Notes under the pieces: model-generated
Told to the model about the DNA's origin: nothing
The model's input: the letters and a program-made list of their open reading frames with translations, nothing else
Database searches by the model: none
NCBI RefSeq assembly: GCF_040227235.1
Contig: NZ_JBELNZ010000002.1
Coordinates: 372,001-436,000, forward strand
Direction: 5' to 3'
DNA length: 64,000 nucleotides
Source of the DNA: Parafrigoribacterium_A soli
GTDB taxonomy: Bacteria > Actinomycetota > Actinomycetes > Actinomycetales > Microbacteriaceae
Part shown: positions 42,000 to 49,741 of the stretch, piece after piece
Position numbering within the stretch: the stretch's first letter is position 1
Layout: every line of letters starts with the position of its first letter
Translations under genes and position numbers: made by a program

Positions 42000-43081
42000 G
42001 CCTCCGCTATTCTCCAGCCACGTTTCTCGAGCTCGGCGACCAGTTGCCGCTCCACCTCCGGCACGACCGAGATCTCGGCGAGGCCCACCTGCGCGCCGGG
42101 CGAATGCTCCAGCCGCAGGTCCTCCATGTTGACTCCCGCCTCACCGATCTCGGTGAGCAGGCGGGCCAGTTCGCCTGGCACGTCATCGACGAGCACCACG
42201 AGCTGGCTGAACCGACGATCCTGGCCGTGCTTTCCCGGGATGCGTGCGACACCGGCGTTACCGGCCGCGAGGGTTTCGGCCAGGGCTCGTCGGGCGCCGG
42301 GCGCCGTCGGGTTCGCCAGGATGCCGAGCAGCGCGTCGAGATCGTCACGGTACGCCGTGAGGATGCTCGCGACCGATTCCGCGTTCGATCCGAGGATCTG
42401 CACCCACAGCTCCGGGTTGCTGCCGGCGATGCGCGTGGTGTCTCGCAGTCCCTGTCCGCTGAGGCCCACCGCGGCCTCACTCGAACCGATCAGGCGTTTC
42501 GCGAGCAACGACGCGACGAGCTGAGGCACGTGCGAGACGAGCGCAACACTGCGATCGTGTTCCTCCGCCGCCATCTCCACGGGCACCGCCCCGAGATCGA
42601 GAACGAGGTCCTCGACGATGCGCCTCTGCCCGGTCGACACTCCCTCGTGCGGCACCACCACCCAGGGTCGACCGATGAACAGGTCCGCGCGCGCCGAAAT
42701 CGCTCCCCCGCGCTCACGACCGGCAAGCGGATGCGACCCCACATACCTGCTGATGTCGGCGCCCAGCGTCCGCAGTTCGGTCAGCGGCCCAGCCTTCACG
42801 CTCGCGACATCGGTGACGAGCGCGTTCGGGTAGCGTTCGAGCTCGGCGGCGACCACCGTGGCGATGAGGTCGGGTGGCACCGCAACCACGACGAGGGCAG
42901 GAAGATCGGTGTCGCGCTCGGCCCTGCCCGCGCCGTAGTCGATCGCGAGGTTGAGGTTCGCCGGCGAGGAGTCGTGAAGCACGACATCCACGCCCTTCGC
43001 GCGCAGGCCCAGACCGATGCTCGCGCCGAGGAGCCCCGCGCCCACGACCCTGACCTGGCCGACCAGTCTGCTGCCACTCAC
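41990..43081 (-). CDS. tyrA: prephenate dehydrogenase with ACT domain
   Basis: The 363-residue enzyme oxidises and decarboxylates prephenate toward tyrosine. It has the N-terminal Rossmann motif VRVVGAGLLGASIGLGLRAK, the central region VGSHPLAGRERGG, and a C-terminal ACT domain (about residues 288-360, VVLVDDVPGELARLLTEIGE) that usually gives feedback control by tyrosine. The GTG start overlaps the rluB stop (GTGA) and its end overlaps cmk by ten bases. In M. tuberculosis this gene is not in the scpA-cmk block. Confidence 0.93.
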   Translation of the reverse strand: MSGSRLVGQVRVVGAGLLGASIGLGLRAKGVDVVLHDSSPANLNLAIDYGAGRAERDTDLPALVVVAVPPDLIATVVAAELERYPNALVTDVASVKAGPLTELRTLGADISRYVGSHPLAGRERGGAISARADLFIGRPWVVVPHEGVSTGQRRIVEDLVLDLGAVPVEMAAEEHDRSVALVSHVPQLVASLLAKRLIGSSEAAVGLSGQGLRDTTRIAGSNPELWVQILGSNAESVASILTAYRDDLDALLGILANPTAPGARRALAETLAAGNAGVARIPGKHGQDRRFSQLVVLVDDVPGELARLLTEIGEAGVNMEDLRLEHSPGAQVGLAEISVVPEVERQLVAELEKRGWRIAEAWQ

Positions 43082-43992
43082 TGCGTGCCCTCTCGTTCGT
43101 CCGCTGAGCCGCGACCGGTCGCTGAGCCTGGGCCCACGCCGCCGGTTCCGGACGATTCGGAGAATCGGGCGGCCGCGCCGGTCGGGAGCGAAGCGCCCCG
43201 CCCTTCAACAGGCTCAGCGACCGTCTCAGGCTCAGGGACCGCGCCTTGGCCCTTCGCATTGCGCGAAATCGTCAGCAGCTCGCCGAGCTCGGCCTTGGTC
43301 AGATCGCGCAGCTCGCCCTGCGCAAGCGTGCCGAGATGCAGCGGACCGAACTGGCGCCGCACCAGGTCGACCACGGGGTGACCGACCTCGTCGAGCATCC
43401 GTCGAACGATGCGATTGCGGCCGGAGTGCAGCGTGACCTCCACCATCGTTTCGCGATCGGAGGCGTGCCCTACGATGCGTGCCCTGTCCGCCGCGATGGG
43501 CCCATCGTCAAGCTCGACGCCGGCCGTCAACCTCGCGATCGTCTGTGGCGAAACCCGACCCTGCACCTTGGCGATGTACGTCTTCATCACCCCGAACGAC
43601 GGATGCGCGAGCACGTGGGCGAGTTCGCCATCGTTGGTGAGAATCAGCAGCCCCGAGGTCTGCGCGTCGAGGCGCCCCACATTGAACAGGCGTTCCTCGA
43701 ATTGCGAGACGAACCGGCGGAGATCCGGGCGACCCCGCTCATCCTGCAGCGAGCTGACGATGCCCACGGGTTTGTTCAGCATCAAGTAGCGCCGCGAGGT
43801 GTCGAGCTGAATCGCGACGCCATCCACGGAGACTCGGTCGCTCTCGGTAACCCGACGACCCGGCTCGATCACGACCTCGCCGTTGACCTCGACCCGACCA
43901 GCGGCGATGAGGTCCTCGGAGACGCGTCTGGAGGCAACGCCCGCCGCGGCCATGAGCTTCTGCAGCCGCACGCCCTCGCTATCGGATGTCAT
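43078..43992 (-). CDS. rluB: 23S rRNA pseudouridine synthase, RluB family
   Basis: The 304-residue enzyme has an N-terminal S4 domain (RLQKLMAAAGVASRRVSEDL) and the catalytic pseudouridine synthase motif GRLDAQTSGLLILTND with its aspartate. It modifies 23S rRNA in the peptidyl-transferase region in relatives. The last 60 or so residues (from about GAVPEPETVAEPVEG) are low-complexity and encoded by dispersed repeat DNA. The ATG at 43992 overlaps scpB by 14 bases. The tyrA start overlaps its stop. Confidence 0.93.
   Translation of the reverse strand: MTSDSEGVRLQKLMAAAGVASRRVSEDLIAAGRVEVNGEVVIEPGRRVTESDRVSVDGVAIQLDTSRRYLMLNKPVGIVSSLQDERGRPDLRRFVSQFEERLFNVGRLDAQTSGLLILTNDGELAHVLAHPSFGVMKTYIAKVQGRVSPQTIARLTAGVELDDGPIAADRARIVGHASDRETMVEVTLHSGRNRIVRRMLDEVGHPVVDLVRRQFGPLHLGTLAQGELRDLTKAELGELLTISRNAKGQGAVPEPETVAEPVEGRGASLPTGAAARFSESSGTGGVGPGSATGRGSADEREGTQ
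43088..43245. repeat. dispersed repeats inside the rluB 3' end
   Basis: Units CCCTTCAACAGGCTCAGCGA (43201-43220), TCAGGCTCAGGGACCG (about 43227-43242), and decayed copies such as GCTGAGCC near 43091 and 43111, belong to the same family as the repeat near 39.1 kb. Here they are translated as part of the RluB tail. Confidence 0.6.
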
Positions 43993-44557
43993 CGAAGCCC
44001 TCCGAACCGTCCGCGAGAAGCGGCGAAATCCTGGGCAGCTCATCGATCGAATTGATGCCGAGCTGCGTCATCAGCAGCTCGGTCGTCTCATAGTGGATCG
44101 CACCCGTCTCGCTGTCGGTGAATGCCTCCGTGATCAGGCCACGGCCGAGCAGCGTGCGCACCACAGAGTCGACGTTCACCGCACGGATCGACGCGATCGC
44201 ACCGCGGCTGATCGGCTGCTTATAGGCGATGACCGCAAGTGTCTCCAGGGCCGCCTGCGACAGCTTCGTCGGGTTCTGGGTGAGCACGAAATCGCGAACG
44301 ACCTCATCGAACTCTCCGCGCACGTAGATGCGCCAGCCGCCGCCGACCTCCCGAAGCTCGAAGCCTCGGCGTGCACCGCCGCCGTCCCCATCGAAGTCGG
44401 CCACGAGGCGTGCGATCGACTCGTGCACTGAGTGCACCGGAACGCCGAGCGAGCTCGCCAGCGCCACGACACTCTGCGGTTCGTCGGCCACCATGAAAAT
44501 CGCTTCGAGGCTGCGATCGAGGTCGAGCGGTGTCGCGGTGATCTCATCAGTTGTCAT
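43979..44557 (-). CDS. scpB: segregation and condensation protein B
   Basis: The 192-residue protein has two winged-helix domains. It shows the family phrases SLEAIFMVADEPQSVVALAS, LSQAALETLAVIAYKQPISR and VDSVVRTLLGRGLI. With ScpA and SMC it forms the condensin complex. It overlaps scpA by 11 bases and rluB by 14 bases, so the genes are coupled. Confidence 0.96.
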   Translation of the reverse strand: MTTDEITATPLDLDRSLEAIFMVADEPQSVVALASSLGVPVHSVHESIARLVADFDGDGGGARRGFELREVGGGWRIYVRGEFDEVVRDFVLTQNPTKLSQAALETLAVIAYKQPISRGAIASIRAVNVDSVVRTLLGRGLITEAFTDSETGAIHYETTELLMTQLGINSIDELPRISPLLADGSEGFDDIR

Positions 44558-45386
44558 AATCGGCTCCCAGGTTGGCGAGGCTCTCTTCCGACCACTGCTC
44601 TGCCGTCCAGCGCACGGTCAGCTCCCCGAGTGGCTCGAGCTGGTCGAAGGAAATAGATGCGGAGCGGTACAGCTCCAGCACGGCGAGGAAGCGCGCGATC
44701 ACGACACCCTTCTGCTCGGCACCGACAATCAGCTGCCGGAACGTCATCGGCTCGCCGCGCCGGAGCAGGGCGACGATGTGCGCGGCCTGCTCCCGGATGC
44801 TGACCAGGGGTGCGTGAAGATGGTTCAGCCCCACGGTCGGCAGTTCCCGTGGCGCGAATGCGAGGGCCGCGATGGCCGCGAAGTCGTCTACCGTCAGTGT
44901 CCAGACGAGCTCGGGCGTCTGCTGGCGGAATCGTTCCTCGAGACGCACGGAGCGGACGTGCCTGGTCGATTCCGCGTCGAACCGTTCGCTGAACCAGGCC
45001 GTCGACTCCTTGAAGGCGCGGTATTGCAGCAGCCTGGCGAACAGAAGGTCGCGTGCCTCAAGCAGGGCGACGTCCTCGGCGTCAACGAGTTCACCCTGCG
45101 GCAGAAGGCCTGCGACCTTGAGGTCGAGCAGCGTCGCCGCGACCACCAGGAACTCGCTCGCCTGATCGAGCTCCTCCGGGGAATCCAGGTTGCGCAGATA
45201 GGAAATGAATTCATCGGTGACGCGACTGAGTGAGATCTCGGTGATGTCGAGTTCGTGCTTGCCGATCAGCGACAGAAGCAGGTCGAACGGCCCACTGAAG
45301 TTGCTCAGGCTCACCGAGAAGCCAGAGACCTCGGCCTCGCTCTCGGCCTCCGCCACGACCGCCGCGGCGCTAGGCCGCTGCGCCAC
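44547..45386 (-). CDS. scpA: segregation and condensation protein A (kleisin)
   Basis: The 279-residue kleisin has the N-terminal SMC-binding motif SNFSGPFDLLLSLIGKHELD and a C-terminal winged helix (VIARFLAVLELYRSASISFD). It bridges the SMC heads together with ScpB in chromosome organisation. Its start overlaps the end of the parA gene by 17 bases. Confidence 0.96.
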   Translation of the reverse strand: MAQRPSAAAVVAEAESEAEVSGFSVSLSNFSGPFDLLLSLIGKHELDITEISLSRVTDEFISYLRNLDSPEELDQASEFLVVAATLLDLKVAGLLPQGELVDAEDVALLEARDLLFARLLQYRAFKESTAWFSERFDAESTRHVRSVRLEERFRQQTPELVWTLTVDDFAAIAALAFAPRELPTVGLNHLHAPLVSIREQAAHIVALLRRGEPMTFRQLIVGAEQKGVVIARFLAVLELYRSASISFDQLEPLGELTVRWTAEQWSEESLANLGADYDN

Positions 45387-46260
45387 GGGCTATCAACTCT
45401 CTGGCCAGCTGGCGGTAGGCATCCGATGCGGGGTGATCGGGAGCGAAGGCGGTGATCGGCGCGCCGGCGACGCTGGCATCCGGGAACTTGACGGTGCGGC
45501 CGATGACGGTCTCGAAGACGCGGTCGCCGAAAGTCTCCACGACGCGCTCGAGAACCTCTCGCGAGTGCAGCGTGCGCGAGTCATACATGGTCGCGAGGAT
45601 GCCGTCGAGTTCGAGGCGCGGGTTCAGCCGGTCCTTGACCTTGTCGATCGTCTCGACGAGCAGCGCGACGCCGCGGAGGGCGAAGAATTCACACTCGAGC
45701 GGGATGAGCACGCCGTGGCTCGCGGTGAGCGCGTTCACCGTGAGCAGGCCGAGCGAGGGCTGGCAGTCGATGAGGATGACGTCGTACTCGTCGCTCACCT
45801 TGCGCAGCACGCTCGCGAGAATCTGCTCCCGGGCGACCTCGTTGACGAGGTGCACCTCGGCGGCCGAGAGGTCGATGTTCGCGGGGATCACGTCGAGGTT
45901 TGGCGTGGTCGTGGCCTGGATCGCCTCGTGCGGGTCTTTGACCGTGCCGAGCATGAGGTCGTAAATGTTCGGCACGTCGTGGATCGGCACGCCGAGTCCG
46001 GCGGAGAGCGCACCCTGCGGATCGAAGTCGATGGCGAGAACTCTGCGGCCGTAGCCCGCGAGAGACGCGCCGAGACTGATGGCGGTCGTGGTCTTGCCGA
46101 CGCCACCCTTTTGGTTGCAGAGCGCGATGATGCGTGCCGGGCCGTGGCTCTTCAGCGCCGGAGGCTGGGGAAATTCACGCAGCGGGCGACCGGTCGGTCC
46201 ATTCGCGACGACATCGACTCCGTTGAGCTGTTCGGCCGTGGTGTCCCGCTTCGCTGTCAT
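45370..46260 (-). CDS. parA: ParA-family ATPase linked to scpAB
   Basis: The 296-residue ATPase has the deviant Walker A motif NQKGGVGKTTTAISLGASL, Walker B-type IDCQPSLGLLT and the Soj-like LAIDFDPQGALS. An N-terminal 40-residue extension precedes it. It corresponds to Rv1708 of M. tuberculosis, upstream of scpA. No parB gene is adjacent, so this is not the main partition operon. Coupling to scpAB suggests a role in chromosome organisation. Confidence 0.92.
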   Translation of the reverse strand: MTAKRDTTAEQLNGVDVVANGPTGRPLREFPQPPALKSHGPARIIALCNQKGGVGKTTTAISLGASLAGYGRRVLAIDFDPQGALSAGLGVPIHDVPNIYDLMLGTVKDPHEAIQATTTPNLDVIPANIDLSAAEVHLVNEVAREQILASVLRKVSDEYDVILIDCQPSLGLLTVNALTASHGVLIPLECEFFALRGVALLVETIDKVKDRLNPRLELDGILATMYDSRTLHSREVLERVVETFGDRVFETVIGRTVKFPDASVAGAPITAFAPDHPASDAYRQLARELIARGAAA

Positions 46261-46374
46261 CCCGACATTCCCTTACTCTTAGTGCCCGACCGAGCCGATT
46301 TCCACGATTCTACCCGTGCGGCAACCGCGGTCCGGGATGCCCACAGCGCGGTTTCCGTATCGCCACGCGAATGC

Positions 46375-47337
46375 TCACCTGGCTCTCGGATGCGCCGTCG
46401 TGTACATGTCTCGCAGGGTGTCCGCAGTGACCAGTGTGTAGATCTGAGTGGTTGCCACCGAGGAGTGGCCGAGGAGTTCCTGCACGACGCGCACGTCCGC
46501 TCCGCCGGCAAGCAGGTGCGTCGCAAAGGAGTGCCGAAAGGTGTGCGGCGAGATCTCGACGCCGATCCCCGCCTTCTCTGCTCGCGCCCGGATGATGAGC
46601 CACGCGTTCTGCCGCGACAGGCGCTGGCCGCGCAACCCGAGGAAGAGCGCCGGCGTCGCCGCACCGCGGAGCGAGAGGCTCGGTCTGGCCCGCACGAGGT
46701 AGGCATCGATCGCCGTCCGCGCGAAGCTGCCGAGCGGCACGATGCGTTCCTTGCCGCCCTTGCCAAAGAGTCGCACGACATCGCCGCTGCGCAGACCATC
46801 GCCGGCGCCACCGCTCTCGGTGTTCAGCACATCGTCGACGTTGAGGTCGACGGCCTCGGAGATGCGCGCGCCCGTCGCGTAGAGCAGTTCGAGCAGTGCC
46901 CTGTCCCGCAGCGACTGGAGGTCGTCGCCGGCGGCGGCGTCGAGCACGGCCGCCATCTGCTCCACGGTGATGGCCTTCGGCAGTCTGCTCGCGAGCTTCG
47001 GTGGCTTGACCTCTAAGGCCACGTCCTCCTGCACGATGCCCTCGTCGAGGAGAAAGCGATGGAAACCGCGGATCGATGACAGCATCCGCGCCATCGAGGA
47101 TGCTGTGAGCGGCGCGTCCACGCGAGTCCTCAGCTCCTGCGCAAAGGCCGAGATATCCGCCTGAGCGATCGCTTCGGCGGAGTCGATTCCGCGAGCGGCC
47201 AGGATGCCAAGGTAGGCGGCAAGATCGCGGCGGTACGCGGCGACCGTGTTGGCCGAGAGGCCGCGCTCGATGGCGACATGGCGCAGATACTGGTCGACCG
47301 ATCGCTCCAGTGCCGTCGGCCGCCTCGCCTCGACCAT
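46375..47337 (-). CDS. xerD: tyrosine recombinase XerD
   Basis: The 320-residue recombinase resolves chromosome dimers at dif with XerC. The N-terminal core-binding domain has YLRHVAIERGLSANTVAAYR. The catalytic set is visible: R in TGARISEA, K in GKGGKERIVPLG, H-x-x-R in HTFRHSFATHLL, and H and Y in LLGHSSVATTQIYT. I chose the ATG at 47337, which leaves the NUDIX stop seven bases upstream; 47394 would overlap that gene by 50 bases. Neighbours match Rv1701, so it is housekeeping rather than a mobile integrase. Confidence 0.93.
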   Translation of the reverse strand: MVEARRPTALERSVDQYLRHVAIERGLSANTVAAYRRDLAAYLGILAARGIDSAEAIAQADISAFAQELRTRVDAPLTASSMARMLSSIRGFHRFLLDEGIVQEDVALEVKPPKLASRLPKAITVEQMAAVLDAAAGDDLQSLRDRALLELLYATGARISEAVDLNVDDVLNTESGGAGDGLRSGDVVRLFGKGGKERIVPLGSFARTAIDAYLVRARPSLSLRGAATPALFLGLRGQRLSRQNAWLIIRARAEKAGIGVEISPHTFRHSFATHLLAGGADVRVVQELLGHSSVATTQIYTLVTADTLRDMYTTAHPRAR

Positions 47338-47344
47338 CTCGGCT

Positions 47345-48004
47345 TCAGCCCCGTGCGCCACGATGGGGTTGCTGTGGCCAGGGCGCGTCTGCATCGCCGA
47401 GGCTCGACCACCCTCTCGCCCGCGAGGTGTGGGCCGCGAGCGCAGCGATGCTGAGGATCGAATTGCCGATGCGTCGATCGAGCACGGCGTCGACGATGTC
47501 CTCCAGGCTCACCCAACGGGTCTCGAGGTCCGCCTCCTCCTCCGTGCGTTCGAAGGCCGGCGTCGACTGCAGGCCGCGAGCGACGTAGACGCGAATCGCC
47601 TCCGTGCTGCCACCGGGAGAGGTAAAGAAGTCCGCGAGAACCGCCCACTCGGATGCCTCGAGGTCGGCCTCCTCCGCGAGCTCACGCTGGGCGGCGTGGA
47701 GCGGCTTCTCGCCCTCCACGTCGAGCAGGCCCGCAGGGATCTCCCAGTCACGAGTGGCAATCGGATGCCGGTACTGGCGAATGAGCATCGCCCGGTCCTC
47801 GTCGTCGAGCGCGAGGATCGCGACGGCACCGGTGTGGTCGACGTATTCGCGCGTGATGGTCTCGGTCGCGTCGGAGGGACCGTATTCGAAGCGGTCCCTG
47901 CGCACATCCCAGACGTGCCCGTGGAACTTCTCGTCGCTAGAAACGATCGGAGCCTCGAAGGGCTCGTCGAGCAGCTCCGCGCCGTCGGGCGCCGTCTCAG
48001 GCAT
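47345..48004 (-). CDS. NUDIX hydrolase, ADP-ribose pyrophosphatase type
   Basis: The 219-residue hydrolase carries a Nudix box: GLLDVEGEKPLHAAQRELAE followed by EADLEASEW, with the metal-binding REL-x2-EE core. The family cleaves ADP-ribose and similar nucleotides; this branch matches Rv1700. Its start overlaps the pyrG stop by eight bases (ATGCCTGA). Confidence 0.93.
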   Translation of the reverse strand: MPETAPDGAELLDEPFEAPIVSSDEKFHGHVWDVRRDRFEYGPSDATETITREYVDHTGAVAILALDDEDRAMLIRQYRHPIATRDWEIPAGLLDVEGEKPLHAAQRELAEEADLEASEWAVLADFFTSPGGSTEAIRVYVARGLQSTPAFERTEEEADLETRWVSLEDIVDAVLDRRIGNSILSIAALAAHTSRARGWSSLGDADAPWPQQPHRGARG

Positions 48005-49673
48005 CCTTCACTTCGAACAGTCGGCTGGCCTGCTGCCGGGCGAGCGCCGCGCCAATGAGACCGGCGAACAGCGGATGTGCGCGGTTCGGGCGCGACCGGA
48101 GTTCCGGATGCGCCTGAGTGCCGACGTAGAACGGGTGCACCTCGCGGGGGAGCTCGACGTTCTCCACGAGGGTGCCATCGGGCGACAGGCCGGAGAACAC
48201 GAGTCCCGCGTCCGCGATGCGAGTGCGGTACGCGTTGTTGACCTCGTAGCGGTGACGGTGACGCTCGGACACCTCGTTCGCTCCGTAGGCCTCGGCTGTG
48301 ACCGAGCCTGGCTCGAGCTTCGCCGGGTAGAGGCCGAGGCGCATGGTGCCACCGAGGTCACCTCCGGCGATGATCTCCACCTGCTCCGCCATAGTGGCGA
48401 TCACGGGGAATTCGGTATCCGGGTCGAACTCCGAAGACGATGCGCCCTCGAGTCCCGCGATGTTGCGTGCGTACTCGATAACCATGCACTGCAGTCCCAG
48501 GCACAGCCCAAGAACGGGAATCTGATTCTCTCTGGCGAACTTGAGTGCGCCGAGCTTGCCCTCGATGCCGCGCACGCCGAACCCACCGGGCACGCAGATT
48601 CCGTCGAGTTCCGAGAGCAGCCTGGCCGCCCCCTCGGGCGTCTCGCACTCGTCCGAGGGAATCCAGTGGATCTTCACCTTCGACTGCTGCGCGAATCCGC
48701 CGGCACGAAGTGCCTCGGTCACCGACAGGTAGGCGTCGGGCAGGTTGATGTACTTGCCGACGAGCCCGATGTTCACCTCGTACTTCGGCTCGTGCACCGC
48801 CTGCAGCACGGTCGACCACCGCGACCAGTCGACCTCGTCGGCCTCGAGCCCGAAGTGCTCGATGATGTAGCCGTCGAGGCCCTGGTCGTTCAGCATGGTG
48901 GGGATGTCGTAGATGCTCGGCACATCGACCGCGTTCACGACCGCTTCCGGATCGACGTCACACATGAGCGCGATCTTGCGGTTCATGGACTCGGGAACGG
49001 CGCGATCGCTACGCAGCACGATCGCATCCGGCTGGATACCGATGGAGCGCAGCGCCGCCACGGAGTGCTGCGTCGGCTTGGTCTTCTGCTCGCCGGCAGC
49101 ACCGAGGTACGGCACGAGCGAGACGTGCACAAAGAAGCAATTGGCGCGACCGATCTCGTGGCGCACCTGGCGCGCGGCCTCGAGGAAGGGCTGGGACTCG
49201 ATGTCGCCGACCGTGCCACCGATCTCGGTGATGATCACGTCGGGCTTGGGGTCGTTGTATGACTGCAGGCGCATACGTCGCTTGATCTCGTCCGTGATGT
49301 GCGGAATGACCTGCACCGTGTCGCCGAGATACTCGCCGCGACGCTCCTTGGCGATCACCGTCGAATAGATCTGGCCGGTCGTGACGTTCGCCGCCTGGCT
49401 CAGGTTGATGTCGAGGAAGCGCTCGTAGTGGCCGATGTCGAGGTCGGTCTCGGCGCCGTCGTCGGTCACGAAGACCTCGCCGTGCTGGAACGGGTTCATG
49501 GTGCCGGGATCCACGTTCAGATACGGATCCAGCTTTTGCATAACCACGCGCAACCCGCGGGCGGTCAGAAGGTTGCCGAGACTAGCCGCGGTCAGACCTT
49601 TGCCGAGGGAGGAAACAACACCCCCGGTGACGAAAATGTGCTTTGTTGTCTCCGCGCTTTGATTAACCACCAC
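47997..49673 (-). CDS. pyrG: CTP synthase
   Basis: The 558-residue enzyme makes CTP from UTP, ATP and glutamine. The N-terminal synthetase domain starts KHIFVTGGVVSSLGKG. The C-terminal glutaminase domain has the nucleophile in GLCLGLQ and the histidine and glutamate in EVHPFYVGTQAHPEL. The GTG start lies eight bases after a TAGGCT -10 box and has no ribosome site, pointing to a leaderless mRNA. Confidence 0.97.
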   Translation of the reverse strand: MVVNQSAETTKHIFVTGGVVSSLGKGLTAASLGNLLTARGLRVVMQKLDPYLNVDPGTMNPFQHGEVFVTDDGAETDLDIGHYERFLDINLSQAANVTTGQIYSTVIAKERRGEYLGDTVQVIPHITDEIKRRMRLQSYNDPKPDVIITEIGGTVGDIESQPFLEAARQVRHEIGRANCFFVHVSLVPYLGAAGEQKTKPTQHSVAALRSIGIQPDAIVLRSDRAVPESMNRKIALMCDVDPEAVVNAVDVPSIYDIPTMLNDQGLDGYIIEHFGLEADEVDWSRWSTVLQAVHEPKYEVNIGLVGKYINLPDAYLSVTEALRAGGFAQQSKVKIHWIPSDECETPEGAARLLSELDGICVPGGFGVRGIEGKLGALKFARENQIPVLGLCLGLQCMVIEYARNIAGLEGASSSEFDPDTEFPVIATMAEQVEIIAGGDLGGTMRLGLYPAKLEPGSVTAEAYGANEVSERHRHRYEVNNAYRTRIADAGLVFSGLSPDGTLVENVELPREVHPFYVGTQAHPELRSRPNRAHPLFAGLIGAALARQQASRLFEVKDA

Positions 49674-49681
49674 GGGGTTTT

Positions 49682-49687
49682 AGCCTA
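49682..49687 (-). promoter_or_regulatory. -10 box of pyrG, probable leaderless transcript
   Basis: TAGGCT on the minus strand matches TANNNT and ends eight bases before the GTG start of pyrG. It lies in the 68-base gap after recN. Confidence 0.5.
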
Positions 49688-49741
49688 TCACCGCGAGACG
49701 CACCGCCCCGGGCTGCGACATCGCCGATCTGCCGAGTCAGG

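Noticed and set aside
46375..47337. Mobile-element integrase
   Set aside because: The tyrosine recombinase sits in the conserved pyrG-NUDIX-xerD-scpA order and is the chromosomal XerD.
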